DNA from: Rhizobiales bacterium Y(2018)
GTDB lineage: Bacteria > Pseudomonadota > Alphaproteobacteria > Rhizobiales > Aestuariivirgaceae
Length of the DNA stretch: 64,000 nucleotides
Assembly: GCA_005502925.1 (NCBI GenBank)
Contig: SCPD01000002.1
Coordinates: 186,001 to 250,000, forward strand
Direction: 5' to 3'
Shown here: positions 19,518 through 30,299 of the stretch, piece after piece
How the letters are laid out: each line of letters opens with the position of its first letter
Numbering within the stretch: position 1 is the first letter of the stretch
Translations under genes and position numbers: made by a program
Notes under the pieces: model-generated
Databases searched by the model: none
The model's input: the letters and a program-made list of their open reading frames with translations, nothing else
Told to the model about the DNA's origin: nothing

Positions 19518-19633
19518 GCGTCTAGCTGCGATTGGACTGACGCCCGACGCCTGTCGGTCGGATACTTGCGTATATTGCGTAGAATACATATTTTACGTAT
19601 AATGCAAATCTCTTGTTCCCAGGGGATCCGTAC

Positions 19634-19873
19634 ATGACGCCAAAGCGAGTTACAGCAACGGCAGGGGAACTCGCCCGGCAGTTCTCTCATTTCAGCGATA
19701 TCGCATTGGCGCAGCCCGTCGTCGTGACCAAGAATGGTCGCGCCCGCAATGTACTGATCTCGATCGAGGAATATGAGCGACTGAAACGGCGGGATCAGGA
19801 GAGCTTTCTGGCTGCCGACACGCCGGAAGCGTTTCTCGCCGATATCGAAGCCACGGCGACCAAGGGCAAATAG
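19634..19873 (+). CDS. Phd/YefM-type antitoxin
   Basis: 79 residues. The N-terminal Phd/YefM fold shows the typical pattern VTKNGRARNVLISIEEYERLKR (about residues 32-53). It should bind DNA and neutralise the toxin encoded immediately downstream. AGGGGA precedes the ATG. The frame is intact, while the downstream toxin gene is frameshifted, so the antitoxin may now be an orphan repressor. Confidence 0.82.
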   Translation: MTPKRVTATAGELARQFSHFSDIALAQPVVVTKNGRARNVLISIEEYERLKRRDQESFLAADTPEAFLADIEATATKGK

Positions 19874-19875
19874 CG

Positions 19876-20306
19876 ATGGGACTTTCCCGCCCCGAGCGCG
19901 GGAGTGTCATTCGCTATTCATATCTTTGGGCCGACGAGCGGGCGCGAGGAAGGCATCAACGACCGTGGCATTGGTGCTTGCACTGGCAGTCGTTGCCGAC
20001 GACGCGCAATTGCGCGTGCTTGTTCTGGCGATCACCCATGTGAAGCCACGTTTGGTGTCAGCAGCGGTGGAGCTCCCTTCCGCAACGAAGCTCGCACTCG
20101 GGCTGGACGATGTGCCCTCGTGGATTGTCACGACCGAGGCGAACTCATTCATCTGGCCAGGGCCGGATATTCGGCCGGTGCCTGGTCGTAAACCGTCCTC
20201 GCCGTCTTACGGGCGTATCCCAGCGACATTATTAGCGAGAGTAGCCCGATCCTATCTGGACAATCGGGAACGCCAGAGAGCGCGGATCGTACCCCGCAGC
20301 TTCTAG
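19876..20306 (+). pseudogene. Frameshifted toxin gene of a Phd-type toxin-antitoxin pair
   Basis: The ATG lies two bases after the antitoxin stop. The first 21 codons (MGLSRPERGSVIRYSYLWADE) are in one frame, GREEGINDR (from about 19940) in the next, and VALVLALAVVADD... to the TAG at 20306 in the third. Joined, they give one continuous protein with the blocks VLVLAITH, LGLDD-PSWIVTTEAN and IWPGPDIRPVPG, which I associate with a PemK/MazF-like rhizobial toxin family. Two indels within 45 bp therefore break the gene. Family assignment is tentative; the frame changes are visible directly. Confidence 0.7.
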
Positions 20307-20713
20307 TTCTGGCGGGTCTTGAGCCGTACGATGATGTCGATCCGGCCGACTTCCATGCCGGGCGGCGGCTCGGGCAGGCCCTTGATGGTCAGATTGTCGG
20401 AGGCGATGTCGAACAGCCGGCCCTCGCGCTCGACATAATAGTGATAATGATTGGACGTATTGGTATCGAAATAAGTGCGGTCGCCTTCGATGGCGACTTC
20501 GCGCAGGAGACCGGCGCCGGTGAACTGGTTGAGCGTGTTGTAGACGGTGGCGAGCGATACCGGAACCGCGGCGGCGACCGCCTCGGCATGCAGCTGCTCG
20601 GCCGTGATATGGCGATCGCCTGATCCGAACAGGATCTCGGCCAGCGCCAGACGCTGACGCGTTGGGCGAAGCCCCGCCCCGCGCAATCTCGTCGCAACAG
20701 TCTCGGAATTCAT
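20303..20713 (-). CDS. irr: Fur-family iron response regulator Irr
   Basis: 136 residues. Fur fold: a winged helix (about 5-80; LRPTRQRLALAEILF, SLATVYNTLNQF) and a dimerisation domain with the histidine cluster NHYHYYVE near residue 88, where Irr proteins have HHH or similar. It lacks the paired CxxC zinc motifs of classical Fur. Irr represses or activates iron genes according to haem status. The irr-fabA-fabB-fabI neighbourhood is conserved in Hyphomicrobiales. The ATG chosen skips an unsupported upstream extension. The 3' end overlaps the broken toxin gene by 4 bp. Confidence 0.9.
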   Translation of the reverse strand: MNSETVATRLRGAGLRPTRQRLALAEILFGSGDRHITAEQLHAEAVAAAVPVSLATVYNTLNQFTGAGLLREVAIEGDRTYFDTNTSNHYHYYVEREGRLFDIASDNLTIKGLPEPPPGMEVGRIDIIVRLKTRQN

Positions 20714-20888
20714 CAAATACCCTTTTAATCCAGCGTAATAAGTATAGCGAATATCACCCTGTGCCTGCAATGGTGCCGAAAAGGGGTATTTTGGTGACCG
20801 AACCGTTCGCCTTTCATGCCGGGGATCGGTATGTTAGGAAGCTGTTCGCGGTGTTGGACTGAGAGCGGGGAGCGGAATAGCGGAACAG

Positions 20889-21404
20889 ATGGCCGAACGG
20901 AAATCGCGTTTTCTTTATGATGAGTTGATCGCCTGTGCCCGGGGAGACCTGTTCGGGCCGGGCAATGCCCAATTGCCGCTGCCGCCGATGCTGATGTTCG
21001 ACCGCATCACCCATATTTCCGAAGACGGCGGTGAATTCGGAAAAGGCCAGATTGTCGCAGAGCTGGACGTAAAACCCGATCTCTGGTTCTTCCCGCCGCA
21101 TTTTCCGGGCGATCCGGTCATGCCGGGCTGCCTCGGCCTCGATGCCCTCTGGCAGATGCTGGGCTTCTTCCTGGGCTGGCTGGGCGCCCCCGGCAAGGGC
21201 CGCGCGCTGGGCGTCGGCGAAGTGAAATTCACCGGCATGGTCGTACCTACGGTCAAGAAGGTCGAATATGTCGTGAACCTCAAGCGCGTCATTCTGCGCA
21301 AGCTCAATCTCGGCATCGCCGATGGTCTTCTCAAGGCTGATGGGGAGACTATCTATACAGCGGCTGATCTTCGCGTCGGCTTGTTCTTGCCCGCAAAGGC
21401 CTGA
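20889..21404 (+). CDS. fabA: 3-hydroxydecanoyl-ACP dehydratase/isomerase FabA
   Basis: 171 residues, the FabA length. It dehydrates 3-hydroxydecanoyl-ACP and isomerises trans-2 to cis-3-decenoyl-ACP, the entry to unsaturated fatty acids. The hot-dog fold active site is visible: His in [12 protein letters not shown] (near 70) and Asp in [10 protein letters not shown] (near 84). It heads the fabA-fabB-fabI run. Confidence 0.97.
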   Translation: MAERKSRFLYDELIACARGDLFGPGNAQLPLPPMLMFDRITHISEDGGEFGKGQIVAELDVKPDLWFFPPHFPGDPVMPGCLGLDALWQMLGFFLGWLGAPGKGRALGVGEVKFTGMVVPTVKKVEYVVNLKRVILRKLNLGIADGLLKADGETIYTAADLRVGLFLPAKA

Positions 21405-21421
21405 GGGAGGCTAAAACCGTC

Positions 21422-22639
21422 ATGCGCCGTGTCGTCGTTACCGGTCTTGGTATTGTTTCGAGCATTGGCAACAATGCCCAGGAAGTCCTGGCATCGTTGC
21501 GGGAGGCCAAATCCGGTGTGGTAAAGGCCGAGGATTACGCCAGGCTCGGTTTCCGCTGCCAGGTCCATGGCGCCCCCACTCTTGATCTCGACAGCGCGGT
21601 CGACCGCCGGGTCCGCCGCTTCATGGGTGATGGCGCTGCCTGGAATTGGGTGGCGATGCGTCAGGCGATCGGCGATTCCGGTCTCGAGGAAAGCGACGTC
21701 AAGAACGAGCGCACCGGCATCATCATGGGTTCGGGCGGCCCTTCCACCCGCACCATCGTCGCCGCCGCCGACACGGCGCGCGAGAAAGGCCCCAAGCGCG
21801 TCGGCCCCTTCGCGGTGCCGGCTTCCATGTCGAGCACCAATTCGGCGACGCTGGCGACCCCCTTCGGCATCAAGGGTGTGAATTATTCGATCTCGTCGGC
21901 CTGCGCCACCTCGGCCCATTGCATCGGCAATGCCGCCGAGCTCATCCAATGGGGCAAGCAGGATGTGATGTTCGCCGGCGGCGGCGAAGAGCTCGATTGG
22001 ACCTTGTCGGTCCTCTTCGACGCCATGGGCGCCATGTCGACCAAGTTCAATGCGACGCCGGGCACGGCGTCTCGCGCCTATGACAAGAATCGCGACGGCT
22101 TCGTCATCGCCGGCGGCGCCGGCACGGTGGTGCTCGAAGAACTCGAGCATGCCAAGGCGAGAGGCGCCAAGATCTATGGAGAGATCGTCGGTTATGGCGC
22201 CACCTCGGACGGCTATGACATGGTCCAGCCTTCCGGCGAAGGTGCGGCGCGCTGCATGCGCCAGGCGCTCGCCACCGTGAAGGAGAAGGTCGACTACATC
22301 AATCCGCATGCGACCTCGACCCCGATCGGCGACAAGAAAGAGATCGAGGCCATTCGCGAAGTCTTCGGCAAAAACATTCCGCCGATTTCCGGCACCAAGT
22401 CGCTGACCGGCCATTCGCTTGGCGCGACCGGCGTGCAGGAGGCGATCTACTGCCTCCTGATGATGAAGAACGGCTTCATTTGCGAGAGCGCCAATATCGA
22501 GGAGCTCGATCCCGAATTCGCCGACATCCCCATCGTCCGCCAGCGCCGTGACAATGTGGATGTGAATGTGGCGATCTCGAACAGCTTCGGTTTCGGCGGC
22601 ACCAACGCTACTTTGGCCCTGCAGCGCTACAACGGATAG
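21422..22639 (+). CDS. fabB: Beta-ketoacyl-ACP synthase I FabB
   Basis: 405 residues of the KAS I type. It condenses malonyl-ACP with acyl-ACP and is needed to elongate cis-3-decenoyl-ACP made by FabA. The nucleophilic Cys is in [10 protein letters not shown] near residue 163, with the histidines in [11 protein letters not shown] (near 298) and [11 protein letters not shown] (near 333). It begins 17 bp after fabA, with GGGAGG upstream of the ATG. Confidence 0.97.
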   Translation: MRRVVVTGLGIVSSIGNNAQEVLASLREAKSGVVKAEDYARLGFRCQVHGAPTLDLDSAVDRRVRRFMGDGAAWNWVAMRQAIGDSGLEESDVKNERTGIIMGSGGPSTRTIVAAADTAREKGPKRVGPFAVPASMSSTNSATLATPFGIKGVNYSISSACATSAHCIGNAAELIQWGKQDVMFAGGGEELDWTLSVLFDAMGAMSTKFNATPGTASRAYDKNRDGFVIAGGAGTVVLEELEHAKARGAKIYGEIVGYGATSDGYDMVQPSGEGAARCMRQALATVKEKVDYINPHATSTPIGDKKEIEAIREVFGKNIPPISGTKSLTGHSLGATGVQEAIYCLLMMKNGFICESANIEELDPEFADIPIVRQRRDNVDVNVAISNSFGFGGTNATLALQRYNG

Positions 22640-22727
22640 CGCGTGGGAGCAGGCGGCAATTCTTTGAATGTGATTTCAGCGCACCGGGCGGTTTCGGCCT
22701 GGAGCGATCGGAAAGTGTAGGGGAGTG

Positions 22728-23546
22728 ATGACGAACGGGTTGATGAAGGGCCGGCGCGGCCTCGTCATGGGGGTGGCGAACGATCATTCGATTGCCTGGG
22801 GCATCGCCAAGTCCCTGCATGATCAGGGTGCCGAGCTCGCCTTCACCTATCAGGGCGAGGCGTTCGGGCGCCGCGTGAAGCCGCTCGCCGAGACCGTCGG
22901 CTCGAAGCTGGTGCTGCCCTGCGACGTCGAGAATGTCGCGACTGTCGATGAGACCTTCGCCGCCATCGCCAAGGAATGGGGCGCGATCGATTTCGTCGTC
23001 CATGCCATCGCCTTCTCCGACAAGGCCGAGCTCAAGGGTAAATACGCCGATACGAGCCGCGACAATTTCGTCCGCACGATGATCATTTCGTGCTTCTCCT
23101 TCACCGAGATCGCCCGCAAAGCGGCGGCGCTGATGCCCAATGGCGGCTCGCTGGTGACGCTCACCTATGGCGGCTCGGTCAGGGTGATGCCGAACTACAA
23201 TGTGATGGGCGTGGCCAAGGCGGCGCTCGAATCCTCGGTGCGTTATCTCGCCGCCGATTACGGCCCGCAAGGGGTGCGTGTGAACGCCATCTCGGCCGGG
23301 CCGATGCGCACGCTGGCCGGTGCCGGCATCGGCGATGCGCGCGCCATGTTCAATTTCCAGAAGCGCCATTCGCCGCTGCGCCGCACCGTGACGCTCGACG
23401 AAGTCGGCGGTGCTGCGCTGTACCTGCTGTCGCCGCTCTCGGGCGGCGTCACCGGCGAAATCCATTATGTGGATTCGGGCTACAACATCATCTCGACGCC
23501 GCGCCCCGAGGATCTGAAACGCGCCTTCGAGGAAGGCGACGACTGA
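22728..23546 (+). CDS. fabI: Enoyl-ACP reductase FabI (NADH)
   Basis: 272 residues, short-chain dehydrogenase fold of the FabI branch. It reduces trans-2-enoyl-ACP in the last step of each elongation cycle. The N-terminal GVANDHSIAWGIAK nucleotide loop and the Y-x6-K catalytic pair (YNVMGVAK near 158) are FabI-specific. The ATG was chosen over an adjacent GTG that falls in the ribosome site. It follows fabB after 88 bp. Confidence 0.95.
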   Translation: MTNGLMKGRRGLVMGVANDHSIAWGIAKSLHDQGAELAFTYQGEAFGRRVKPLAETVGSKLVLPCDVENVATVDETFAAIAKEWGAIDFVVHAIAFSDKAELKGKYADTSRDNFVRTMIISCFSFTEIARKAAALMPNGGSLVTLTYGGSVRVMPNYNVMGVAKAALESSVRYLAADYGPQGVRVNAISAGPMRTLAGAGIGDARAMFNFQKRHSPLRRTVTLDEVGGAALYLLSPLSGGVTGEIHYVDSGYNIISTPRPEDLKRAFEEGDD

Positions 23547-23631
23547 AAACTCTGGACAACAGCCGCCGACTGTATCGAAACTGCACAAGCGGGAAATGAG
23601 TCGTCCCCGGCTTGATCAACGGAGGCAACAG

Positions 23632-23934
23632 GTGGCTGAGAGTAAGCTCGAATATTACGAGGACAAGGCCGGCGAATGGCGCTGGCGCCGCAAGGCGGGC
23701 AATGGCGAGATCATCGGCGCGTCATCGGAAGGCTACAAGTCCAAGGCCGACTGCGAGGCCAATGCGACGCGCGACACGTCCAAGGACAAGTGGGAATTCT
23801 ACCAGGATGACGCCGGTGGCCATCGCTGGCGCTGCACCGCCTCCAACGGCAAGCAGGTCGGCAAGGCGAGTGAGGCTTTTTCGTCGAAGAAGAACTGCGA
23901 GCACAATGCCGGCCTGAATGGCTGGAAGGGCTAA
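23632..23934 (+). CDS. DUF1508 (YegP-like) protein with two repeats
   Basis: 100 residues from a GTG with GGAGG 6 bp upstream. Two DUF1508 repeats of about 47 residues each (LEYYEDKAGEWRWRRKAGNG..., WEFYQDDAGGHRWRCTASNG...) with the F/Y-x-D ... W-R-x-x-x-x-N-G pattern. YegP-like proteins form small beta domains of unknown function, sometimes linked to stress. The stop is followed at once by a palindromic repeat and then a terminator-like hairpin. Confidence 0.85.
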   Translation: MAESKLEYYEDKAGEWRWRRKAGNGEIIGASSEGYKSKADCEANATRDTSKDKWEFYQDDAGGHRWRCTASNGKQVGKASEAFSSKKNCEHNAGLNGWKG

Positions 23935-23982
23935 AGCATCGGCCCGAAAAGTTGCAGACTTTTCGGATCAGCGGATGCGCTG
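23935..23982. repeat. Rhizobial-type intergenic palindrome
   Basis: AGCATC and GATGCGCT arms surround a perfect 9-bp stem with a 5-base loop (CCGAAAAGT 23944-23952, ACTTTTCGG 23958-23966). The architecture is shared with the elements at 1785-1834 and 41141-41185. It starts directly after the DUF1508 stop. Confidence 0.7.
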
Positions 23983-23986
23983 ATAA

Positions 23987-24018
23987 AGGGCGGGGCCTGA
24001 GGGCTCCGCCCTATTTCT
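23987..24018. terminator. Likely bidirectional intrinsic terminator
   Basis: AGGGCGG (23987-23993) pairs with CCGCCCT (24006-24012), extended inward by three pairs around a TGAG loop, and is followed by ATTTCTT. On the opposite strand the same stem is followed by TTTAT. It lies between the convergent fab/DUF1508 run and the DUF3052 gene, whose stop codon is inside the stem. Confidence 0.65.
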
Positions 24019-24409
24019 TGCGCCGGGTGAGCTTGAGGCCGGACCAGTCCTGATCGAGCGCGCAGACCTTGATATCGACGAGGCCCGCGGCCAGTGCGAC
24101 CTTGCGGATATCGTTCTCGCTGAGGCCGGTGGAGAGGCGTGAGGACAGTTTCGGCCACGACACCCAAAGCATGCTGGCCGGCGGCAGGTGCTCGGCCAGC
24201 TTTGTGATCAGGGCAAGGCCTTTGGCGTCGCTGATGAAAAGATGGATGGCGTCACTCGCTTTCGCCGTCTTGCTGAAGCTCAAGCCCTCGGGTGCATCCG
24301 TCATCAGGCTCGCATAATGAGCGGGGGCATGGATCAGGGCGATTTTCATCCCGGGCTTGAAGCCGAGCTTCTTCCACAGAGGCGTTCCCGAATAGCCTTC
24401 CGTGCTCAT
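24011..24409 (-). CDS. DUF3052 family protein
   Basis: 132 residues. The N-terminal YSGTPLWKKLGFKPGMK and the later W-V-S-W-P-K block followed by GLSENDIRKVALAAGLVDIKVCALD are characteristic of DUF3052, small cytosolic proteins of unknown function. The start overlaps the alkB stop by 4 bp. It is the last gene of a three-gene operon with the ACP-like membrane protein and AlkB. Confidence 0.85.
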   Translation of the reverse strand: MSTEGYSGTPLWKKLGFKPGMKIALIHAPAHYASLMTDAPEGLSFSKTAKASDAIHLFISDAKGLALITKLAEHLPPASMLWVSWPKLSSRLSTGLSENDIRKVALAAGLVDIKVCALDQDWSGLKLTRRKK

Positions 24410-25008
24410 GGCTTGGTCACCCGCCGCAAAGTGAGATTGAGGCGCCCGCCCTCCTTGAGAAGCGTCGAGGTCCCGCTGAGCACCCGGTCGATGCCGTGGT
24501 AGCGCAGCCGCGACGCACCGCCCATGACCAGCACATCGCCGGAGGAAAGCTTCAGGGTCTCCGTCTTGCCGCTCCGTTCGGTTCCGCCGATGCGGAAGAT
24601 GGCGGTGTCGCCGAGCGAGATCGAGACGACCGGGGCTGAGAAATCCTTCTCGTCCTCATCGCGATGGAGGCCCAATTTGGCGCCTTCGCGATAGTGGTTC
24701 ACCAGGCAGGCTTCCGGATCATGCGGATAGTCCGCCACCTTGCGCCAGAGTTCCAGAACCTTGTCCGGTATCGCAGGCCAGGGCTGTCCGGTTTCCGGAT
24801 GCTGGGCCTGATAGCGGTAGCCGTCCCGGTCCGACACCCAGCCGAGCTGACCCAGATTGCTCATCCGGACGGTGAAAGGCCGGCCGCTCCGCGGCATCAC
24901 CGGCGTGTAGAAGTGAGCTTGGGCGACAGCTTCCTCGATTGCGGCGAGGAGGGCCTCCTGTGCCGTCCGGTCGAAATAGGACGGCAGATATTTGAGGCCG
25001 GTGCTCAT
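24406..25008 (-). CDS. alkB: Alpha-ketoglutarate-dependent dioxygenase AlkB
   Basis: 200 residues. Fe(II)/2-oxoglutarate dioxygenase that oxidatively removes alkyl groups from 1-methyladenine and 3-methylcytosine in DNA. The iron ligands are visible in LGLHRDEDE (H-x-D, near 120) and in the later LRYHGIDRV (His near 175), and the 2-oxoglutarate arginine in GRLNLTLRR near 193. The start ATG overlaps the stop of the upstream gene (ATGA). An Ada-type methyltransferase gene is 8 kb away. Confidence 0.93.
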   Translation of the reverse strand: MSTGLKYLPSYFDRTAQEALLAAIEEAVAQAHFYTPVMPRSGRPFTVRMSNLGQLGWVSDRDGYRYQAQHPETGQPWPAIPDKVLELWRKVADYPHDPEACLVNHYREGAKLGLHRDEDEKDFSAPVVSISLGDTAIFRIGGTERSGKTETLKLSSGDVLVMGGASRLRYHGIDRVLSGTSTLLKEGGRLNLTLRRVTKP

Positions 25009-25676
25009 GCGAGGCGCGTCTCTCTGTCGAATGTACCGTCGAAAAGGCCGTCTTTGCGGATCATGAATTCCAGAGCATTCCACAGGTCGACATTGCTCAG
25101 CGTCCCGGTCTCGCGGGCAAGGCGGCCATAATTGAGGAAGGCGGTTTCGCGGGCGAGCTCGCCGAAATCATGCTGATTCATGGAGCGTGGGAATTCGGCA
25201 AGCCGCAGGACGCCGAAGGCGCCAAGGCCGAGGAGAAGGGCGACCAGCCCGGCTGTGGCCGTCACGCCGAGATAGAAGGCGGTGAGACAGGATGCGATCC
25301 CGGCCAGGAACAGAAAGCTCTGATCTGAAGCATAGGGGACGGGAGGCAGCCTGAGGCCGGTTCGATCGCCAAGCGCCTTTATCCGGGACGCCAGTGACTT
25401 GGCGGGAAAGACATCCGAAATCGCTGTCTGCGGCCCCACCTCGATGCCGGTAGCGTCGGCGACCGCTTGCTTGAGCCGGTAGAAGCTGACGGCACTGAGG
25501 CAGCGCTGGCGGGGTTGCGAGGTGGTTCCCATCTTGGCCTGGAGAAGCTCAAATAGGTCTCCCACGGTCCGGAGCTTGTCGGCATCGCTCTGGACGAAGC
25601 GGACCTCGAAGGCCTTTTCGAGTGTCATGAGAAGATCCTCGACATCCTCGGGATCCGGCAGGTAAGGGGACGCCAT
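25005..25676 (-). CDS. Hypothetical protein with ACP-like N-terminal repeats and two membrane helices
   Basis: 223 residues, not a family I can name. Residues about 10-50 (DLLMTLEKAFEV ... VGDLFELLQAKM) look like an acyl-carrier-protein helix pattern, but no D-S-L phosphopantetheine serine is seen. A second similar helical stretch covers about 65-110. Two hydrophobic helices lie at about 118-135 and 140-158, then a helical tail. It is translationally coupled to alkB. Sequence suggests a membrane-associated adaptor; no function is claimed. Confidence 0.72.
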   Translation of the reverse strand: MASPYLPDPEDVEDLLMTLEKAFEVRFVQSDADKLRTVGDLFELLQAKMGTTSQPRQRCLSAVSFYRLKQAVADATGIEVGPQTAISDVFPAKSLASRIKALGDRTGLRLPPVPYASDQSFLFLAGIASCLTAFYLGVTATAGLVALLLGLGAFGVLRLAEFPRSMNQHDFGELARETAFLNYGRLARETGTLSNVDLWNALEFMIRKDGLFDGTFDRETRLA

Positions 25677-25796
25677 GGGTTTGCTCCTGTAGCCCTATTC
25701 TTTCCCATGCTGGGACCGGGACGGCAATCTGGCGCGCCAGCGCCTTTCCGGCCACCCGGAAACCTTTCGGAACTTGGGCTTCAGCTCTCACCAAAA

Positions 25797-25825
25797 CTTG
25801 ATAGGGCCGGCTTCCAACCTTATAT
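25797..25825 (+). promoter_or_regulatory. RpoH (sigma-32) heat-shock promoter of dnaK
   Basis: CTTG at 25797-25800, an 18-bp spacer, then CTTATAT at 25819-25825. This matches the alphaproteobacterial sigma-32 pattern CTTG-N17/18-CYTAT. It is 143 bp upstream of the dnaK ATG. It is the only such site I see in the 291-bp region between the two divergent genes. Confidence 0.72.
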
Positions 25826-25967
25826 AGCCCCCGAACGCCGGATTTACCTCAAACCCAAGGGGGAGGTCCGGTTCAACGTAATAGGGGACCCGCACCCCAC
25901 TTTCGAGTCCGGGGCGGAAGTGCCGGATAGGGCTTCCACCAGGGTCTGCCGCTAGGAGGTTTTGTAA

Positions 25968-27893
<1,926 letters not shown>

Positions 27894-27913
27894 GAAACGT
27901 GTCCTGCTTCCAG

Positions 27914-27964
27914 CCCGAAAATCTTCTCCCCGCGCGACCCGCGGGGAGAAGCATCTTTTTCGGG
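27914..27964 (+). terminator. Strong hairpin between dnaK and dnaJ (terminator/attenuator)
   Basis: A perfect 12-bp stem (CTTCTCCCCGCG 27923-27934, complement 27940-27951) is followed by CATCTTTTT and enclosed by CCCGAAAA/TTTTCGGG (27914-27921, 27957-27964). It should terminate part of the dnaK transcripts and lower dnaJ expression relative to dnaK. Confidence 0.75.
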
Positions 27965-28006
27965 CGCGCGGAAACAGGTTAAGAAGAGCTGGGCGGACGG
28001 GTCAGA

Positions 28007-29158
28007 ATGGCCAAGCGCGATTATTATGAAGTTCTGGGAGTGCAGAAGAGCGCCGACGAGAAGGAGCTGAAAGGCGCCTATCGTAAGCTCGCCAAGCAAC
28101 TGCATCCCGACGCCAATCCGGGCGACAAGACGGCCGAGCACAAATTCAAGGAAATCACCGAGGCCTATGAGGTCCTGAAGGACCCGCAGAAGAAGGCGGC
28201 CTATGACCGCTTCGGCCATGCGGCGTTCGAAGGCGGCATGGGCGGGCGTCCCGGCGGTCCGGGCTTCGGCCCCGAATTCACCTCCTCGATGTCTGATATC
28301 TTCGAGGATCTGTTCGGCGAGTTCATGGGCGGCGGCCGTGGCCGCGGCCGGGGCGGCGGCCGGACATCGGCGGCGCGCGGTTCGGACCTCCGCTACAACA
28401 TGGAAATCAGCCTCACCGAGGCTTATTCCGGCAAGACGGCGCAGATCCGGGTGCCGACCGCCACCGCTTGCGATGTCTGCAAAGGTTCGGGCGCCAAGCC
28501 GGGCTCCAGCCCTAAGACCTGCGGCACCTGCGGTGGCCAGGGCGCGGTCCGGGCGGCGCAGGGCTTCTTCACCGTCGAGCGCACCTGTCCCACCTGCCAT
28601 GGCAGCGGCCAGGTCATTTCCGATCCGTGCAGCAATTGCGCCGGCCAGGGCCGGCTCACCCGCGAGCGCACGCTGTCGGTCAACATTCCGGCGGGCGTCG
28701 AGGACGGCACCCGCATCAGGCTCGCCGGCGAAGGCGAGGCGGGCCTGCGCGGCGGTTCGGCCGGCGATCTCTATATCTTCCTGTCGGTGCGCCCGCATGA
28801 GTTCTTCCAGCGCGACGGCGCCGATCTGTTCTGCAAGGTGCCGGTCTCGATGATCGTCGCCTCGCTCGGCGGCGACATCGAGGTGCCGACCATCGACGGC
28901 AAGAAGGCGCGTGTGTCGATCCCCGAAGGCGCTCAGACCGGCAAGCAGTTCCGCCTCAAGAACAAGGGCATGCCGGTGCTGCGCTCGAACCAGATGGGCG
29001 ACATGTATATCCAGGTGACGGTCGAGACGCCGGTCAACCTGTCGCGCAAGCAGCGCGACCTGCTCAAGGATTTCGAGAAGGAATCCCGCAACAACTCGCC
29101 CGAATCGGAAGGCTTCTTCGCCAAGGCCCGCGCCTTCTGGGAAGGTTTTGGCTCGTAG
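28007..29158 (+). CDS. dnaJ: Co-chaperone DnaJ (Hsp40, type I)
   Basis: 383 residues. J domain at 4-70 with the HPD motif (LHPDANPGD near 32), a Gly-rich linker, a zinc domain with four CxxCxGxG-type repeats ([32 protein letters not shown], about residues 150-215) and the C-terminal substrate domains. It stimulates the DnaK ATPase and delivers clients. It lies downstream of dnaK beyond a strong hairpin. Confidence 0.98.
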   Translation: MAKRDYYEVLGVQKSADEKELKGAYRKLAKQLHPDANPGDKTAEHKFKEITEAYEVLKDPQKKAAYDRFGHAAFEGGMGGRPGGPGFGPEFTSSMSDIFEDLFGEFMGGGRGRGRGGGRTSAARGSDLRYNMEISLTEAYSGKTAQIRVPTATACDVCKGSGAKPGSSPKTCGTCGGQGAVRAAQGFFTVERTCPTCHGSGQVISDPCSNCAGQGRLTRERTLSVNIPAGVEDGTRIRLAGEGEAGLRGGSAGDLYIFLSVRPHEFFQRDGADLFCKVPVSMIVASLGGDIEVPTIDGKKARVSIPEGAQTGKQFRLKNKGMPVLRSNQMGDMYIQVTVETPVNLSRKQRDLLKDFEKESRNNSPESEGFFAKARAFWEGFGS

Positions 29159-29185
29159 TCGAGCGTCCGCGGGGTCTCGTCCCGC

Positions 29186-29953
29186 TCACACAGCGCCTTC
29201 GTCCTCGATATGCAGAACCCGGCCGCAATGTTTGCAATGGACGGCATCGGCGTCATGGCGTTTGAGGCCGCAATCCGGGCATTTGTGCTCGACCTTATGC
29301 GGCCGGATCAGGATCTGGATCAGGCGCAGGAATAAGGACACGCCGAAGATCATGATCAGCACCGACAGCATGCGGCCCCAATGGCCTTGCAGCGTGATGT
29401 CGCCGAAGCCCGTGGTGGTCAGCGTCGAGACGGTGAAATAGAGCGCATCGGCATAGTTGGTGATGTGTTCGTTGATGCCGCGCTGGCTTTCATAGACGAT
29501 CCCCGTGGTGACGAAGATGAAGAGCCCGAGATTGAGCGCGGCCATCACCGACTGCTCGTTCTCGCGGAAGAGCCGCGAGTCGCGGCGCATGCGCATGAGG
29601 ACGAGGGGCGAGCGCATGATGCGCAGCACCCGCACCACGCGCAGGAAGGCGAGGCCTTCGCCGGCGACCGGCGCCAGGAGCGAGACGATGACCACGATGT
29701 CGGCGAGATTGCCGGGATGCATGAGATCGCCGAGACGGTCGCGGCTGATCCAGAAGCGCGCCAGGAAGTCGGCGAGGATGATGATGCCGATAATGACGTC
29801 GATCACGCCGATCAGGGGTGTACGTGGCAGGAAGGACGACACCACGAGAAAGACGATGGTCGCGACGTCGAAGCTGATCAGGCCGTAGCGGAAGCGATGC
29901 GCCCGGCTCGATGCCCCTTCATAGAGTTCCCGAACGAAGTTTTTCAGCGCCAT
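29186..29953 (-). CDS. Voltage-gated-type potassium channel with C-terminal zinc ribbon
   Basis: 255 residues. Helices S1-S6 are visible; S4 carries regularly spaced arginines (RVVRVLRIMRSPLVLMRMRR near 108-127), the pore has the selectivity filter TTTGFGD near 182, and S6 follows. After the pore lies CPDCG-x9-CKHCG (about 228-246), a rubredoxin-like zinc ribbon unusual on a K+ channel. The ATG was chosen for the GGAG 6 bp upstream. The gene sits between dnaJ (convergent) and a DUF1330 gene (divergent). Confidence 0.85.
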   Translation of the reverse strand: MALKNFVRELYEGASSRAHRFRYGLISFDVATIVFLVVSSFLPRTPLIGVIDVIIGIIILADFLARFWISRDRLGDLMHPGNLADIVVIVSLLAPVAGEGLAFLRVVRVLRIMRSPLVLMRMRRDSRLFRENEQSVMAALNLGLFIFVTTGIVYESQRGINEHITNYADALYFTVSTLTTTGFGDITLQGHWGRMLSVLIMIFGVSLFLRLIQILIRPHKVEHKCPDCGLKRHDADAVHCKHCGRVLHIEDEGAV

Positions 29954-30011
29954 TGACCGCTCCGCCCCTTTCACTTAGAGCCTGTCCCCGAACTTGAAGG
30001 GGAGAGGCAGC

Positions 30012-30299
30012 ATGCCCAAGGCCTATTGGATTGCGCAAGTCGTCGTGTCCAATCCCGACCAGTATAAGATTTACGCCGAAAGCGCACCCGTGGCGTTCAA
30101 GAAATACGGCGCCAATATCCTGGCGCGTGGCGGCCGCTCCAGTCAGATGGAAGGCGAGGGGCGTCCGCGCAATGTGGTGATCGAATTCCCCTCCTATGAG
30201 GACGCGGTCGCCTGCTACAATTCCCCCGAATATCAATCCGCCAAGGCCAAGCGCCAGGGCGCCGGGTCGGCCAATATCGTCATCGTCGAGGGCGTGTGA
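30012..30299 (+). CDS. DUF1330 family protein
   Basis: 95 residues, ferredoxin-like dimeric alpha-beta barrel family. The DUF1330 hallmarks are visible: MPKAYWIAQV, PDQYKIYAE, ARGGR near 47, VVIEFPSYEDAVACYNSPEYQ near 60-80. GGGGAGAGG precedes the ATG. It is the first of two tandem DUF1330 genes, the second starting inside its stop. Function unknown. Confidence 0.88.
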   Translation: MPKAYWIAQVVVSNPDQYKIYAESAPVAFKKYGANILARGGRSSQMEGEGRPRNVVIEFPSYEDAVACYNSPEYQSAKAKRQGAGSANIVIVEGV

